From NCBI GenBank assembly GCA_948434855.1, contig CAOJFR010000013.1, positions 1 through 29,266 of the forward strand: a stretch of 29,266 nucleotides of DNA. Direction: 5' to 3'. The DNA is from an uncultured Clostridia bacterium (GTDB taxonomy: Bacteria > Bacillota > Clostridia > Christensenellales > UBA1242). The position numbers were made by a program, and so were the translations under genes. Shown here one piece after another: positions 1 through 6,286 of the stretch. Numbering within the stretch: position 1 is the stretch's first letter; every line of letters starts with the position of its first letter. Below the pieces are notes generated by a model. The model saw only the letters and a list, made by a program, of their open reading frames with translations. It was not told where the DNA came from and searched no databases.

Positions 1-7
1 TGTTTTT

Positions 8-62
8 CCTCCTTTTTTGCAGTACACTAAATTATACGCCCCCCCCCCCCCTTAAATTTCAA
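8..62 (-). promoter_or_regulatory. Promoter and ribosome binding site for a gene beyond the left edge, with poly-G spacer
   Basis: Read on the minus strand there is a TTGAAA (57-62) and a perfect TATAAT (31-36) separated by 20 bases, of which 13 are a run of G. A strong GGAGG (8-12) follows, 7 bases from the window edge, so a start codon is expected immediately outside. The spacer is 3 bases longer than the usual 17, so in this assembly the promoter would be weak; losing about three Gs would bring it to the optimum. The elements are seen directly; the gene driven is not visible. Confidence 0.55.
39..51. repeat. Homopolymer tract of 13 C/G
   Basis: Thirteen consecutive C on the plus strand, conspicuous in DNA this AT-rich. 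Such tracts slip during replication. Its place between the -35 and -10 elements of a leftward promoter makes it a candidate contingency locus. Homopolymer length is also a common sequencing error, so the exact count is uncertain. Confidence 0.8.
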
Positions 63-116
63 TAATATTTTTAAAATTGTCATTAATTTTTTTCACAAAA
101 GTAAAAAGATACAATT

Positions 117-1358
117 TTATGCATCTTTTTTTACTTTTTTACTTTGTTTAATTTTTTTTATCATTAATTTTCTTTTTTTTTGGTCTTTTTTATTAAAATT
201 TAATTCAATGACTTTCAAATATTCATTTTCGGCTCTGTCTATAATTTCTTGCCAAGTGAAATATAATGTCTTTTTAGCATTTTTGCAAACAACTTCATAT
301 TCAGCTTTATCAGCAAATAAATTTATGATTTTATCAGCAAATTTATCAGTATCATTTTCTCCAATATAGCCATTTTTTCCATCTTCAATAACAGATGCAA
401 CAATTGTGTCTTTTAAAAAGATTGTTGGAGTTTCAAATACTGCAGCCTCACTTTTTACCAAGCCATCTGTGTCGTATGCTGATGGAAAGAATAAAAGATC
501 TGATGCCGCATAATAATATTTTAATTTTTCACGCTCGTTTATTGCACCAATAAAACAAACTTCATTTTCAAGACCAAGTTTTTTACATTGTTTTTTATAC
601 TTTTCAATTTCACAACCACTGCCAACAAAAAGCATCTTAAATTTAAAACTTTTATCTTTAAGCTTTTTGCAAACCCTTAGTATGAAATCAATATTTTTAA
701 GAGCATAAATTCTTCCAACAAATGTTATTAGCTTCTCTTCTGGTTTTACAATTTCAGATTTTAATGTCTTCAACTTTTTTTCATCAATTCCAGAGTTGTC
801 CATATCACAGCCATTTGGAATAATAAACACCTTACCCTTAAAACCATAACTTCTTACAAGCTCTTTAAGTTTAGGGTTCATCGTCCAAAGTTCATTACAA
901 TTATTAAATGCCTTAGCTATATAACTAACAAGCATTTCTGATAAAATTTTGCTACCTGTTACCCTTTTAAAATCTTGATAAAACTGACTATGACAAGTTA
1001 TGATTACCGGTATATTATTTTTATTTGCATATTCAATTCCAAACTTTCCAACCGTAAAAGGACTATGAACATGAACAATATCAAACTTTTCTGTTTTTAA
1101 AATTTTCTTTAAATTTTTATCCATATTTGGAAGTGAAATGTTATATTCACCTATTCTTATAGGTGAAATTTTGCATCTTACAACCCTGTAAGGAAAATTG
1201 TCAATATATGTTTTGTCCGCACTTTTTGGCACAAAAACAGTAACATCATGTTTTTGGGCTAACAAACTAGCATAGTTGTTAACAACCAGTGACACGCCGT
1301 CTATGATTGGATAGTAAGAATCCACAAAAAAAGCTATCTTAAGTTTTTTACCTTCCAT
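117..1358 (-). CDS. Glycosyltransferase family 4 (GT-B fold)
   Basis: 413 residues, likely a retaining GT4 enzyme that moves a sugar from a nucleotide-sugar to a lipid or glycan at the inner face of the membrane. The N-terminal domain opens with the Rossmann-type start KIAFFVDSYYP and a GVSLVVNNYA acceptor loop, followed by VHVHSPF near residue 94. The C-terminal nucleotide-sugar domain has PNGCD (181-185), VGRIYALKN (214-222) and the EX7E-type motif at 293-305. There the first acidic residue is Asp296 and the second Glu304, a variant common in this subfamily. The last 25 residues are lysine-rich, which could favour contact with anionic membrane. It resembles diacylglycerol glucosyltransferases, but the acceptor cannot be assigned. 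It stands alone, divergent from the HD-domain gene. Its Shine-Dalgarno is weak (GGGA about 12 bases before ATG). Confidence 0.85.
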   Translation of the reverse strand: MEGKKLKIAFFVDSYYPIIDGVSLVVNNYASLLAQKHDVTVFVPKSADKTYIDNFPYRVVRCKISPIRIGEYNISLPNMDKNLKKILKTEKFDIVHVHSPFTVGKFGIEYANKNNIPVIITCHSQFYQDFKRVTGSKILSEMLVSYIAKAFNNCNELWTMNPKLKELVRSYGFKGKVFIIPNGCDMDNSGIDEKKLKTLKSEIVKPEEKLITFVGRIYALKNIDFILRVCKKLKDKSFKFKMLFVGSGCEIEKYKKQCKKLGLENEVCFIGAINEREKLKYYYAASDLLFFPSAYDTDGLVKSEAAVFETPTIFLKDTIVASVIEDGKNGYIGENDTDKFADKIINLFADKAEYEVVCKNAKKTLYFTWQEIIDRAENEYLKVIELNFNKKDQKKRKLMIKKIKQSKKVKKDA

Positions 1359-1387
1359 AAAATTAATTTTCCCTTATACTCCATATT

Positions 1388-1415
1388 ATTATAACAAATA
1401 AAAATAATTTTTCAA
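1388..1415 (-). promoter_or_regulatory. Promoter of the glycosyltransferase gene
   Basis: Minus strand TTGAAA (1410-1415), 16-base spacer, TATAAT (1388-1393), about 30 bases before the ATG. A second TTGAAA/TATAAT pair with an 18-base spacer lies further upstream, so there may be two start points. Based on consensus match only. Confidence 0.55.
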
Positions 1416-1581
1416 ATATTATAAGACATTTTATCTACAAATTTCAACATAATTTATATGCAAAACGAAATAGCGAATGTTTTTCATAACTTTATTTGTA
1501 ATATTGTAATTATAAACTAGATTTTTTTGAAGATTTATTCTAAAATTATTTTATATTATAAATTTGGGAAATAATTTTTTT

Positions 1582-2220
1582 ATGAATAATATTTATGTTA
1601 AATTATATAAAACTGCAAAAAAATTATATTTAAATGAAAACACGGGCCATGACTTTGGGCACATCAAACGATGCCTGAAATATGCAAAAGCTATTCAAGA
1701 AAATGAAGGCGGAGACTGGTTCATAATTTACACTTCTGTGCTTTTCCATGATATTCATAGAGTAATGTCAACCAACGAAAAAGGATATATTAGTGCAACG
1801 GATTCAATTCCATATATAAAGAACATATTAAATAAATTTAATATAGAAAAAAATGAGTTAAATAAAATTTTAGAGAATATTGAGTTACACGATAATAAAA
1901 ATTTAACTGACGATATATCTATAGAACTTAAAATTTTACAAGATGCTGACATTATTGATGCTCTTGGGAAAAGAGGTCTAAAAAGAACTTTAAAATATTG
2001 CAAAACAAGAAATATTCCTTTATTTAATAAAAGCTATTCTCTTGATCATAAATCATATATTCCAAATATTTTTCCAATTTCAACAACACATTATGTTTAC
2101 CGAACAATGTTGCCCGAAGCAAAATTAATTAAAACACCAACTGGAAAAATTATTGCCGAGAAAAAAACTGCAGTTTTACAAAAATTTATTGATAAAAGCA
2201 TTAAAAAATATTCAAAATAA
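1582..2220 (+). CDS. HD-domain phosphohydrolase
   Basis: 212 residues from the ATG at 1582; a TTG 18 bases upstream is in frame but has no ribosome binding site, whereas GGGAA precedes the ATG. Metal-binding signature of the HD superfamily: TGHDFGHI (His23, Asp24, His27), LFHD (His56-Asp57) and QDADIIDALG (Asp121/Asp123). The length and the closing DADxxDALG motif fit the small stand-alone HD hydrolases (YedJ-like) that cleave phosphate esters or nucleotides; the substrate is unknown. It is monocistronic, with a strong bidirectional terminator 80 bases downstream. Before the prophage arrived, this gene and tex would have flanked the tRNA-Thr gene. Confidence 0.8.
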   Translation: MNNIYVKLYKTAKKLYLNENTGHDFGHIKRCLKYAKAIQENEGGDWFIIYTSVLFHDIHRVMSTNEKGYISATDSIPYIKNILNKFNIEKNELNKILENIELHDNKNLTDDISIELKILQDADIIDALGKRGLKRTLKYCKTRNIPLFNKSYSLDHKSYIPNIFPISTTHYVYRTMLPEAKLIKTPTGKIIAEKKTAVLQKFIDKSIKKYSK

Positions 2221-2301
2221 ACCCTTGTATTTATTTGCAGCTTTAACAATTTTAAGACTGAGGAGTTTATTTTTAAATATAAATAATAATAGTTTAGCTA
2301 A

Positions 2302-2331
2302 AAAAAATGACGAGCATTGCCGTCATTTTTT
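2302..2331. terminator. Bidirectional terminator beside the left attachment site
   Basis: Perfect 11-base stem (2302-2312 with 2321-2331) with an 8-base loop and T-runs on both strands. On the plus strand it ends the HD gene. On the minus strand it starts one base beyond the tRNA-Thr 3' sequence, so it was probably the original terminator of the chromosomal tRNA-Thr before integration. Confidence 0.8.
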
Positions 2332-2332
2332 A

Positions 2333-2358
2333 TGGAGCTAATGACGGGGATCGGACCC
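2333..2358. repeat. attL: copy of the tRNA-Thr 3' end
   Basis: 26 bases identical to 14111-14136, which is the CCA, acceptor and T-arm end of the tRNA-Thr gene. Identity stops at 2359. Together with the integrase next to the right copy, this marks the boundaries of an integrated element. The two copies are 11,778 bases apart, which is the expected size of the excised circle. Confidence 0.9.
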
Positions 2359-2371
2359 AAGTCATAGGCTC

Positions 2372-2398
2372 AAAAATGCCCAAAATTACGGCATTTTT
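2372..2398. terminator. Bidirectional terminator at the left end of the element
   Basis: AAAAATGCC (2372-2380) pairs perfectly with GGCATTTTT (2390-2398) around a 9-base loop, with T5 on either strand. It would end the long leftward prophage operon before it reaches the HD gene. Confidence 0.7.
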
Positions 2399-2459
2399 AA
2401 ATTATTCTACTCAAATTAAACTCACTTTTTTGAGTGCTTTCAAACTTAAAATCTCCTGA

Positions 2460-2486
2460 CAGTGCAGACATGCACTGTTTTTTTTT
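2460..2486 (+). terminator. Plus-oriented intrinsic terminator at the 3' end of a minus-strand gene
   Basis: CAGTGCA (2460-2466), loop GACA, TGCACTG (2471-2477), then nine T (2478-2486) on the plus strand. The adjacent gene is on the minus strand and, read in that direction, no U-run follows the hairpin. It therefore looks built to stop transcription entering from the left, or it serves as a 3' RNA stabiliser for the leftward mRNA. Confidence 0.6.
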
Positions 2487-3279
2487 AAATTCCCTGAACT
2501 TCATTGTATATTGATGCTATCAAATATCGATACTTGTTCCTGACTTGAGGAGTGTCAGCGATTTTGCAAAGCTCATTAAAACGTTTCATAAAACTTCCAA
2601 GTTCCCTTGCTCTAGGCATGACACCGGAAACTTTATTTAAAATTTGCACTGGGAACAGAATCTCCTCGCCAATTCCTATTGGTTCAGAAGACTTTGCGAG
2701 TTTGCGGAACATCTTTTGCAACCGGCCGCACAAATTTGTATGAGTGTATTTTGTTAGCCTATCATACTCCTGAATTTGCTCGCAGATGTTCTGAAGATAG
2801 AGAAGGATTTTTGTTGTATCGTCAAACTCCTCTCCGTCGTTTTCCTCAGATAGACAGACAGATTGATTTTTATTATAATCTAATAATTTATTACTGGTAT
2901 TTATATTTACATTACTTAATTTATTCTTCTTAATTTTATTATTTATTATATTACTAATATTACGCGTGCGAGAGCTTCCTTCTGCCTCAATATCCTCCTT
3001 TGTGCTTACCTCATTTTTGCATGCAAAAGGTATGTCTGTTTTAATCGTTTTTTCAACACAACCATTATCATATTTTTCTTTCATTTCTTTCAGTTTATAC
3101 TTCGCTACAATTAATATATTTCTAACCTCATCCGGAATCTCTTCAGAGTAGTAGTCTATTTCCTTATTGGAGAACATCGCATCAAATATTGTCTGATATG
3201 CTAGCAACTGATGATCATTACTCTTCAGCCCTCGAATTAGATCATATATCATTCTATGAAGTGCTACACTTTGCCTCAT
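2485..3279 (-). CDS. DUF6291-like mobile-element protein, possible replication role
   Basis: 264 residues, last gene of the leftward prophage operon. Residues 5-75 (ALHRMIYDLIRG, then LLAYQTIFDAMFSNKEI and a closing KYDNG) match by eye the pattern of DUF6291, a domain seen at the start of phage and plasmid proteins in Bacillota, often beside replication functions. A low-complexity Asn/Lys/Ser linker (about 95-140) leads to a helical C-terminal part rich in Arg and Lys. There is no HUH motif, Walker motif or catalytic Tyr motif of a rolling-circle initiator. It starts with ATGA overlap behind the 42-residue ORF and has GGAG 7 bases upstream. Calling it a replication protein is inference from the family's usual company. 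Confidence 0.5.
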   Translation of the reverse strand: MRQSVALHRMIYDLIRGLKSNDHQLLAYQTIFDAMFSNKEIDYYSEEIPDEVRNILIVAKYKLKEMKEKYDNGCVEKTIKTDIPFACKNEVSTKEDIEAEGSSRTRNISNIINNKIKKNKLSNVNINTSNKLLDYNKNQSVCLSEENDGEEFDDTTKILLYLQNICEQIQEYDRLTKYTHTNLCGRLQKMFRKLAKSSEPIGIGEEILFPVQILNKVSGVMPRARELGSFMKRFNELCKIADTPQVRNKYRYLIASIYNEVQGI

Positions 3280-3404
3280 GTATTTTCTCCAATTTTATTT
3301 TTTTCTTCTATCAGTGTTTTAAGCTTAATTTTGTGCCTATTTAGATTGTCTTTTGTATAACCTAATATCCACTGCAAATTTATATTTTCTTCTTCTAAGG
3401 TCAT
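3276..3404 (-). CDS. Small hypothetical protein, 42 residues
   Basis: The stop overlaps the start of the next gene (ATGA at 3276-3279), and its own start overlaps the preceding stop in the same way (3401-3404). A strong Shine-Dalgarno (AAAGGGGGA) precedes it. The product begins MTLEEENINLQWILGYTKDN and is charged and probably helical. Tight coupling on both sides argues that it is a real gene. Function unknown. Confidence 0.6.
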   Translation of the reverse strand: MTLEEENINLQWILGYTKDNLNRHKIKLKTLIEEKNKIGENT

Positions 3405-3571
3405 ATTTTATCCCCCTTTAAAATTGCTATTTCCTTTTCTAATTTAACTATTTCTTTTATAACTTTCATATCTTCAGCTTTAATACTTCCAATCATTGAT
3501 TTTAGTTTCAGATTTTCTTCAGATATTGGAATGTCTGGATACATTCTAGCTAGAAGTGGTTTTTGTTCCAT
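3401..3571 (-). CDS. Small hypothetical protein, 56 residues
   Basis: Starts at the ATG at 3571 behind AAAGGAG with 8-base spacing. It contains MYPDIPISEENLKLKSMIG and a Lys/Glu-rich helical C-terminus, with no membrane segment. It overlaps the next gene by ATGA, so the two are translationally coupled. No family recognised. It is the first gene after the structured gap at 3572-3825. Confidence 0.6.
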   Translation of the reverse strand: MEQKPLLARMYPDIPISEENLKLKSMIGSIKAEDMKVIKEIVKLEKEIAILKGDKI

Positions 3572-3825
3572 AAGCTTCTCCTTTGTTATAAATTTTCAGT
3601 TTAAAAACTTTCACTCCCCAAAAAAAATGGCGTTTAAAGCCCTTTCAGGGCTTGCCTTTCGGCTCTTCAAATAAGTTTCTCTTTTTCAAAAATTCTTTTG
3701 ATTTGAACCTTATTTCCCGTTCTCAAAAGGTCGTCATATATTATAACAACCAAAGAAAAGCCCTAGCACTTAATTTCTCAATATTTTGCCGACTTCTCGG
3801 CTAAAATAATTGAGAAAATTAAGCA
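3572..3825. other. Non-coding structured gap inside the element (candidate origin or packaging region)
   Basis: No ORF with a ribosome binding site on either strand. It holds a 7-base-stem hairpin with a 3-base loop (3637-3653), a TTCAAA/TTTGAA inverted repeat near 3685-3710, and most of a very long hairpin at its right end (3765-3827). Filamentous phages keep their origin and packaging hairpin in a gap of this kind; that role is inferred here. Confidence 0.4.
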
Positions 3826-3827
3826 CT
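3765..3827. repeat. Long imperfect hairpin of about 28 base pairs
   Basis: The left arm 3765-3792 pairs with the right arm 3797-3827 around a 4-base loop. The GC-rich tip is GCCGA/TCGGC, and only a few single-base bulges interrupt the stem. The right arm overlaps the TAG stop of the 106-residue gene. No T-run follows on either strand, so it is not an ordinary intrinsic terminator. A long imperfect hairpin is the usual form of a filamentous phage packaging signal or single-strand origin. Confidence 0.75.
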
Positions 3828-4146
3828 ACACTGGCTTTTCATATATTTTATAAAGCTCAGGAATTATTCCTGTGCATATATTATTTAAAATGTCAAGATT
3901 ACTCTTGTCATGCTTCTCGTCCTTGCCATGCCAATGACAAAAAACAATCGATGCTATGCTTGATAAAACCTTTGAATAGCTTTTACACAACTTTCGCATT
4001 TCTCCGATTACAAAGCCAATTTTTGACTTACTTTCTTCGTCTAAATCTAGCTTATTAATCTCATGCTCAAGTATTAAAAGTTTTGATAATAAAGCACCTT
4101 GTGCTTCTCTTCTGAGTTCTTTAATTGGTCTCTTTTGTTCCTGCAT
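3826..4146 (-). CDS. Hypothetical prophage protein, 106 residues
   Basis: Start chosen at the ATG at 4146 because AAAGGAG lies 8 bases upstream; a longer in-frame ORF from 4209 lacks a site and overlaps the upstream gene more. The first 26 bases overlap the end of the upstream gene. The product is largely helical (IKELRREAQGALLSKLLILE), has a HWHGKDEKHDK segment rich in His and Asp near residue 72, and has no signal peptide or membrane span. No family recognised. The stop codon lies within a long hairpin. Confidence 0.6.
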   Translation of the reverse strand: MQEQKRPIKELRREAQGALLSKLLILEHEINKLDLDEESKSKIGFVIGEMRKLCKSYSKVLSSIASIVFCHWHGKDEKHDKSNLDILNNICTGIIPELYKIYEKPV

Positions 4147-4705
4147 CGCTATCACTCCTTTGTTCCAAAAGTTTTGTTTCTTGTGGCTGTTCAATAGTTT
4201 TAACCTCAACTACTATATTTTGCTTTTTATTGTCTTTTTCATTTTTCTTTTGTTGCTGTTCCAACTTTTGTTCTTTTTTGTTTTGTTCTTTTGAAAGTTT
4301 CCTTTCTTCTTCGAACTCTTTGTTTTTTTCTTCATAGAATTTTTTTTCAAATTCTAAACCTTTTTTTCGAGCAAGCATGCACTCTTTTTTAAAGGTTTTA
4401 AATAACTTCTTATTCATTTTTTTCTGCATCTTATGCATGTATTTTTCAGTTCTCATGTCATAGTCAAATTTAAGTTCCTCTGACTCCTCAAAAAACTGCA
4501 AGTTCTTTCTCTTGAATTTTAAAGCTAGCTCATTCCTTTCCAAAATTTGACTTAGATAAAATTTATATTCTGCCATTTGAGCATCAAAAAACATGTCAAA
4601 ATCTTTATCTTCTTTAAATAATACTGAATCAGGTTTCAACTCCCTAAATATCTTAATATAAAAATCATTAAGCTCTTTAACTGTTTCAAACTTTAATTCT
4701 ATCAT
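4121..4705 (-). CDS. Highly charged coiled-coil protein, 194 residues
   Basis: Coupled by ATGA overlap to the Zot-like ATPase gene just upstream. The N-terminus has FYIKIFRELKPDS, a motif also seen in two early proteins of the element. Residues 95-160 are almost entirely Lys/Glu/Gln (for example KNKEFEEERKLSKEQNKKEQ), predicting a long coiled coil, and the C-terminal 35 residues are probably disordered. No membrane segment. Its coupling to the ATPase suggests a partner in assembly or a DNA-handling protein, but this is inference. Confidence 0.65.
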   Translation of the reverse strand: MIELKFETVKELNDFYIKIFRELKPDSVLFKEDKDFDMFFDAQMAEYKFYLSQILERNELALKFKRKNLQFFEESEELKFDYDMRTEKYMHKMQKKMNKKLFKTFKKECMLARKKGLEFEKKFYEEKNKEFEEERKLSKEQNKKEQKLEQQQKKNEKDNKKQNIVVEVKTIEQPQETKLLEQRSDSDAGTKETN

Positions 4706-5502
4706 GCGACTTGCACCTCTACTTTTGGTTTTTCTCTTACTTCTGCTACTCTAATTTTTGTGTCATAACAGAAGTCTTTTTCAGGTTTTGCTCCCTCATA
4801 AAATTCTATTTGTTTACCCTTGCTATCGTAGCAAGCATAAATATCTCCGTTATAGTGATATTCTCTGAATTCATCAACAAGCTCTAAATTATTAGTATTT
4901 TTAAATTCAAGAGCCTTGTCATAACTATAAAAGACTGCAACTGTTACTATTGTTTTTCTTAAAACATTCATGCGGTTATATTCATTATCAATATATAGCG
5001 GTCTTAAATATTCAAAGGCATTTTCCCTTATACTATCGTTGAGTTTTTTTAAATCTTGAACATCCATTGTATAAAGAATATCATCATGTCTAACCCATGA
5101 ATATGCCATTTCTGCAGGTCTTGGGAAAGACTTCCAATCATGGCTATGTATTTTACCTTTTTGAGCTTCTTCTATATGAACACAAGCACATGGCTCTAAC
5201 AAGTTATAATCATATTCGTTATTTGGAATCATAAACTTGTCTTCTTCAATGTCATAAGCTTCAAGTTCTTCAAAATCAACATCTTTCAACTTGAAGTTTG
5301 AATGAACACAATGTGGTCGTGGTGGTGGAGTGAATTTTCGGTTAAGTTTTTCTTGCAACTCATTGATTTGCCTTAAACACTCTTCATAACGCACTTTATC
5401 ATGCATCTCCATAATGCCCAAAATTGCATTTAGAGTTCCTTTTCCACAGCCAAACTTTCCAAAGATTATTCTTATTCCTGACTGTAATTTTACATATGGC
5501 AT
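4702..5502 (-). CDS. Zot/pI-family morphogenesis ATPase
   Basis: 266 residues. In filamentous phages the pI/Zot ATPase powers assembly and export of the virion at the inner membrane. Here the P-loop is FGKFGCGKGT (14-23), closely matching the start of the family (GKxGSGKT) though with an extra Gly before the Thr, as in adenylate kinases. The Walker B strand is ACVHIEEAQ (106-114), followed by a HDWKSF segment where pI has RSW. Then come RHDDILYTMDVQDLKKLND (138-156) and Arg159, the typical Zot block with a sensor Gln and an arginine finger. Unlike classical pI, no transmembrane helix follows the ATPase domain, which may suit a host without an outer membrane. It is coupled to the next gene by ATGA overlap. 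Identification is by motif order. Confidence 0.82.
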   Translation of the reverse strand: MPYVKLQSGIRIIFGKFGCGKGTLNAILGIMEMHDKVRYEECLRQINELQEKLNRKFTPPPRPHCVHSNFKLKDVDFEELEAYDIEEDKFMIPNNEYDYNLLEPCACVHIEEAQKGKIHSHDWKSFPRPAEMAYSWVRHDDILYTMDVQDLKKLNDSIRENAFEYLRPLYIDNEYNRMNVLRKTIVTVAVFYSYDKALEFKNTNNLELVDEFREYHYNGDIYACYDSKGKQIEFYEGAKPEKDFCYDTKIRVAEVREKPKVEVQVA

Positions 5503-5551
5503 TTATTTTTCCTAAAAATATTATTTTATATTGATTTTTTTATTTATTTGG

Positions 5552-5581
5552 TATATACTAATATTAGTAACAAGCAATCAA
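5552..5581 (-). promoter_or_regulatory. Possible internal promoter ahead of the Zot-like gene
   Basis: Minus strand TTGATT (5576-5581), 18-base spacer, TATATA (5552-5557), about 50 bases before the ATG at 5502, in the 152-base gap after the 191-residue gene. Consensus match is moderate. It would let the assembly genes be expressed separately from the structural genes. Confidence 0.35.
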
Positions 5582-5633
5582 TTAACCAACATTGAGCCTC
5601 TGTTACCGTTGATTTATTCAACAAGCAGATTGG

Positions 5634-5660
5634 GAAAGCTGAAAGGCTTTCTTTTTATTT
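5634..5660 (+). terminator. Plus-oriented hairpin with T-run at a minus-strand gene end
   Basis: GAAAGC (5634-5639), loop TGAAAG, GCTTTC (5646-5651), then TTTTTATTT on the plus strand, overlapping the stop of the minus-strand 191-residue gene. No U-run on the minus strand. Confidence 0.45.
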
Positions 5661-6230
5661 GCGTCCTTTTAGTTCTTTTAATGCTTTTCTATTTCCTGAA
5701 CTGATAAAATGACTCTTATTTTTTACAGCTTCCTTTTTCATTTGATTAGCATTCTTCACTGAAACATTATATTTTGGATCACCCACTTGAAACTTTTCAC
5801 CTATCTTAATAGGCTTTCCCTCATTGTCTTTTGTTTTTATATATGGGTTGTATTTTTCCACTTGTCCTTTTTTATTTTTAACCTCAAGCTTTCCACCAGA
5901 CTGAACCTTTATTACAGCAAGCTCATCATTTTTATTTGAATCAACCGTAACAGTTTCACGATATAGAATATTTTTCTTATCTTTATATTTTGGTTTTTTA
6001 TAGTTGTTATTATCTTGTAGAAATTCATCCCTTGTCATGATTATTGTGCCATTAACTATTTTTTGAGATACATTTTTCCCATATCTCTTTGCAAGTTTTC
6101 TCTCAACTTTTGTTTGGTGTTTTATGAGACTGTCAATTGTTGAATCAGCTTTTTTTGCCATTCTTGCAATCTTCTTGTCATCACAATCAAAGTTATTTTT
6201 TAAAATTTCTTTTATATCAAGGTAACCCAT
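5655..6230 (-). CDS. Basic hypothetical prophage protein, 191 residues
   Basis: Lies between the receptor-binding-like gene and the Zot-like ATPase. Strongly basic and lysine-rich from end to end, ending ALKELKGRK. No signal peptide, membrane span or cysteine cluster. The middle part (about 95-165) has a beta-rich pattern with Gly-Lys turns (VQSGGKLEVKNKKGQ). A single-strand DNA binding or virion-internal role would fit the charge and position, but no family is recognised. A hairpin lies at each end of the gene. Confidence 0.6.
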   Translation of the reverse strand: MGYLDIKEILKNNFDCDDKKIARMAKKADSTIDSLIKHQTKVERKLAKRYGKNVSQKIVNGTIIMTRDEFLQDNNNYKKPKYKDKKNILYRETVTVDSNKNDELAVIKVQSGGKLEVKNKKGQVEKYNPYIKTKDNEGKPIKIGEKFQVGDPKYNVSVKNANQMKKEAVKNKSHFISSGNRKALKELKGRK

Positions 6231-6258
6231 AAGTTAATACTTCCTTTGTTTTATTTTT

Positions 6259-6286
6259 AAGGTGCTGCACGAAACAGCACCTTTTT
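6259..6286 (+). terminator. Plus-oriented hairpin with T-run at a minus-strand gene end
   Basis: AAGGTGCTG (6259-6267), 7-base loop, CAGCACCTT (6275-6283) and a further T3, overlapping the stop of the minus-strand 375-residue gene. On the minus strand an A-run, not a T-run, follows, so for the operon itself it is at most an RNA stabiliser. Confidence 0.55.

Noticed and set aside
4125..4337. Plus-strand Ser/Phe/Cys-rich ORF opposite the coiled-coil gene
   Set aside because: It is the complement of a Lys/Glu-rich coding region; the composition is an artefact of the opposite strand.
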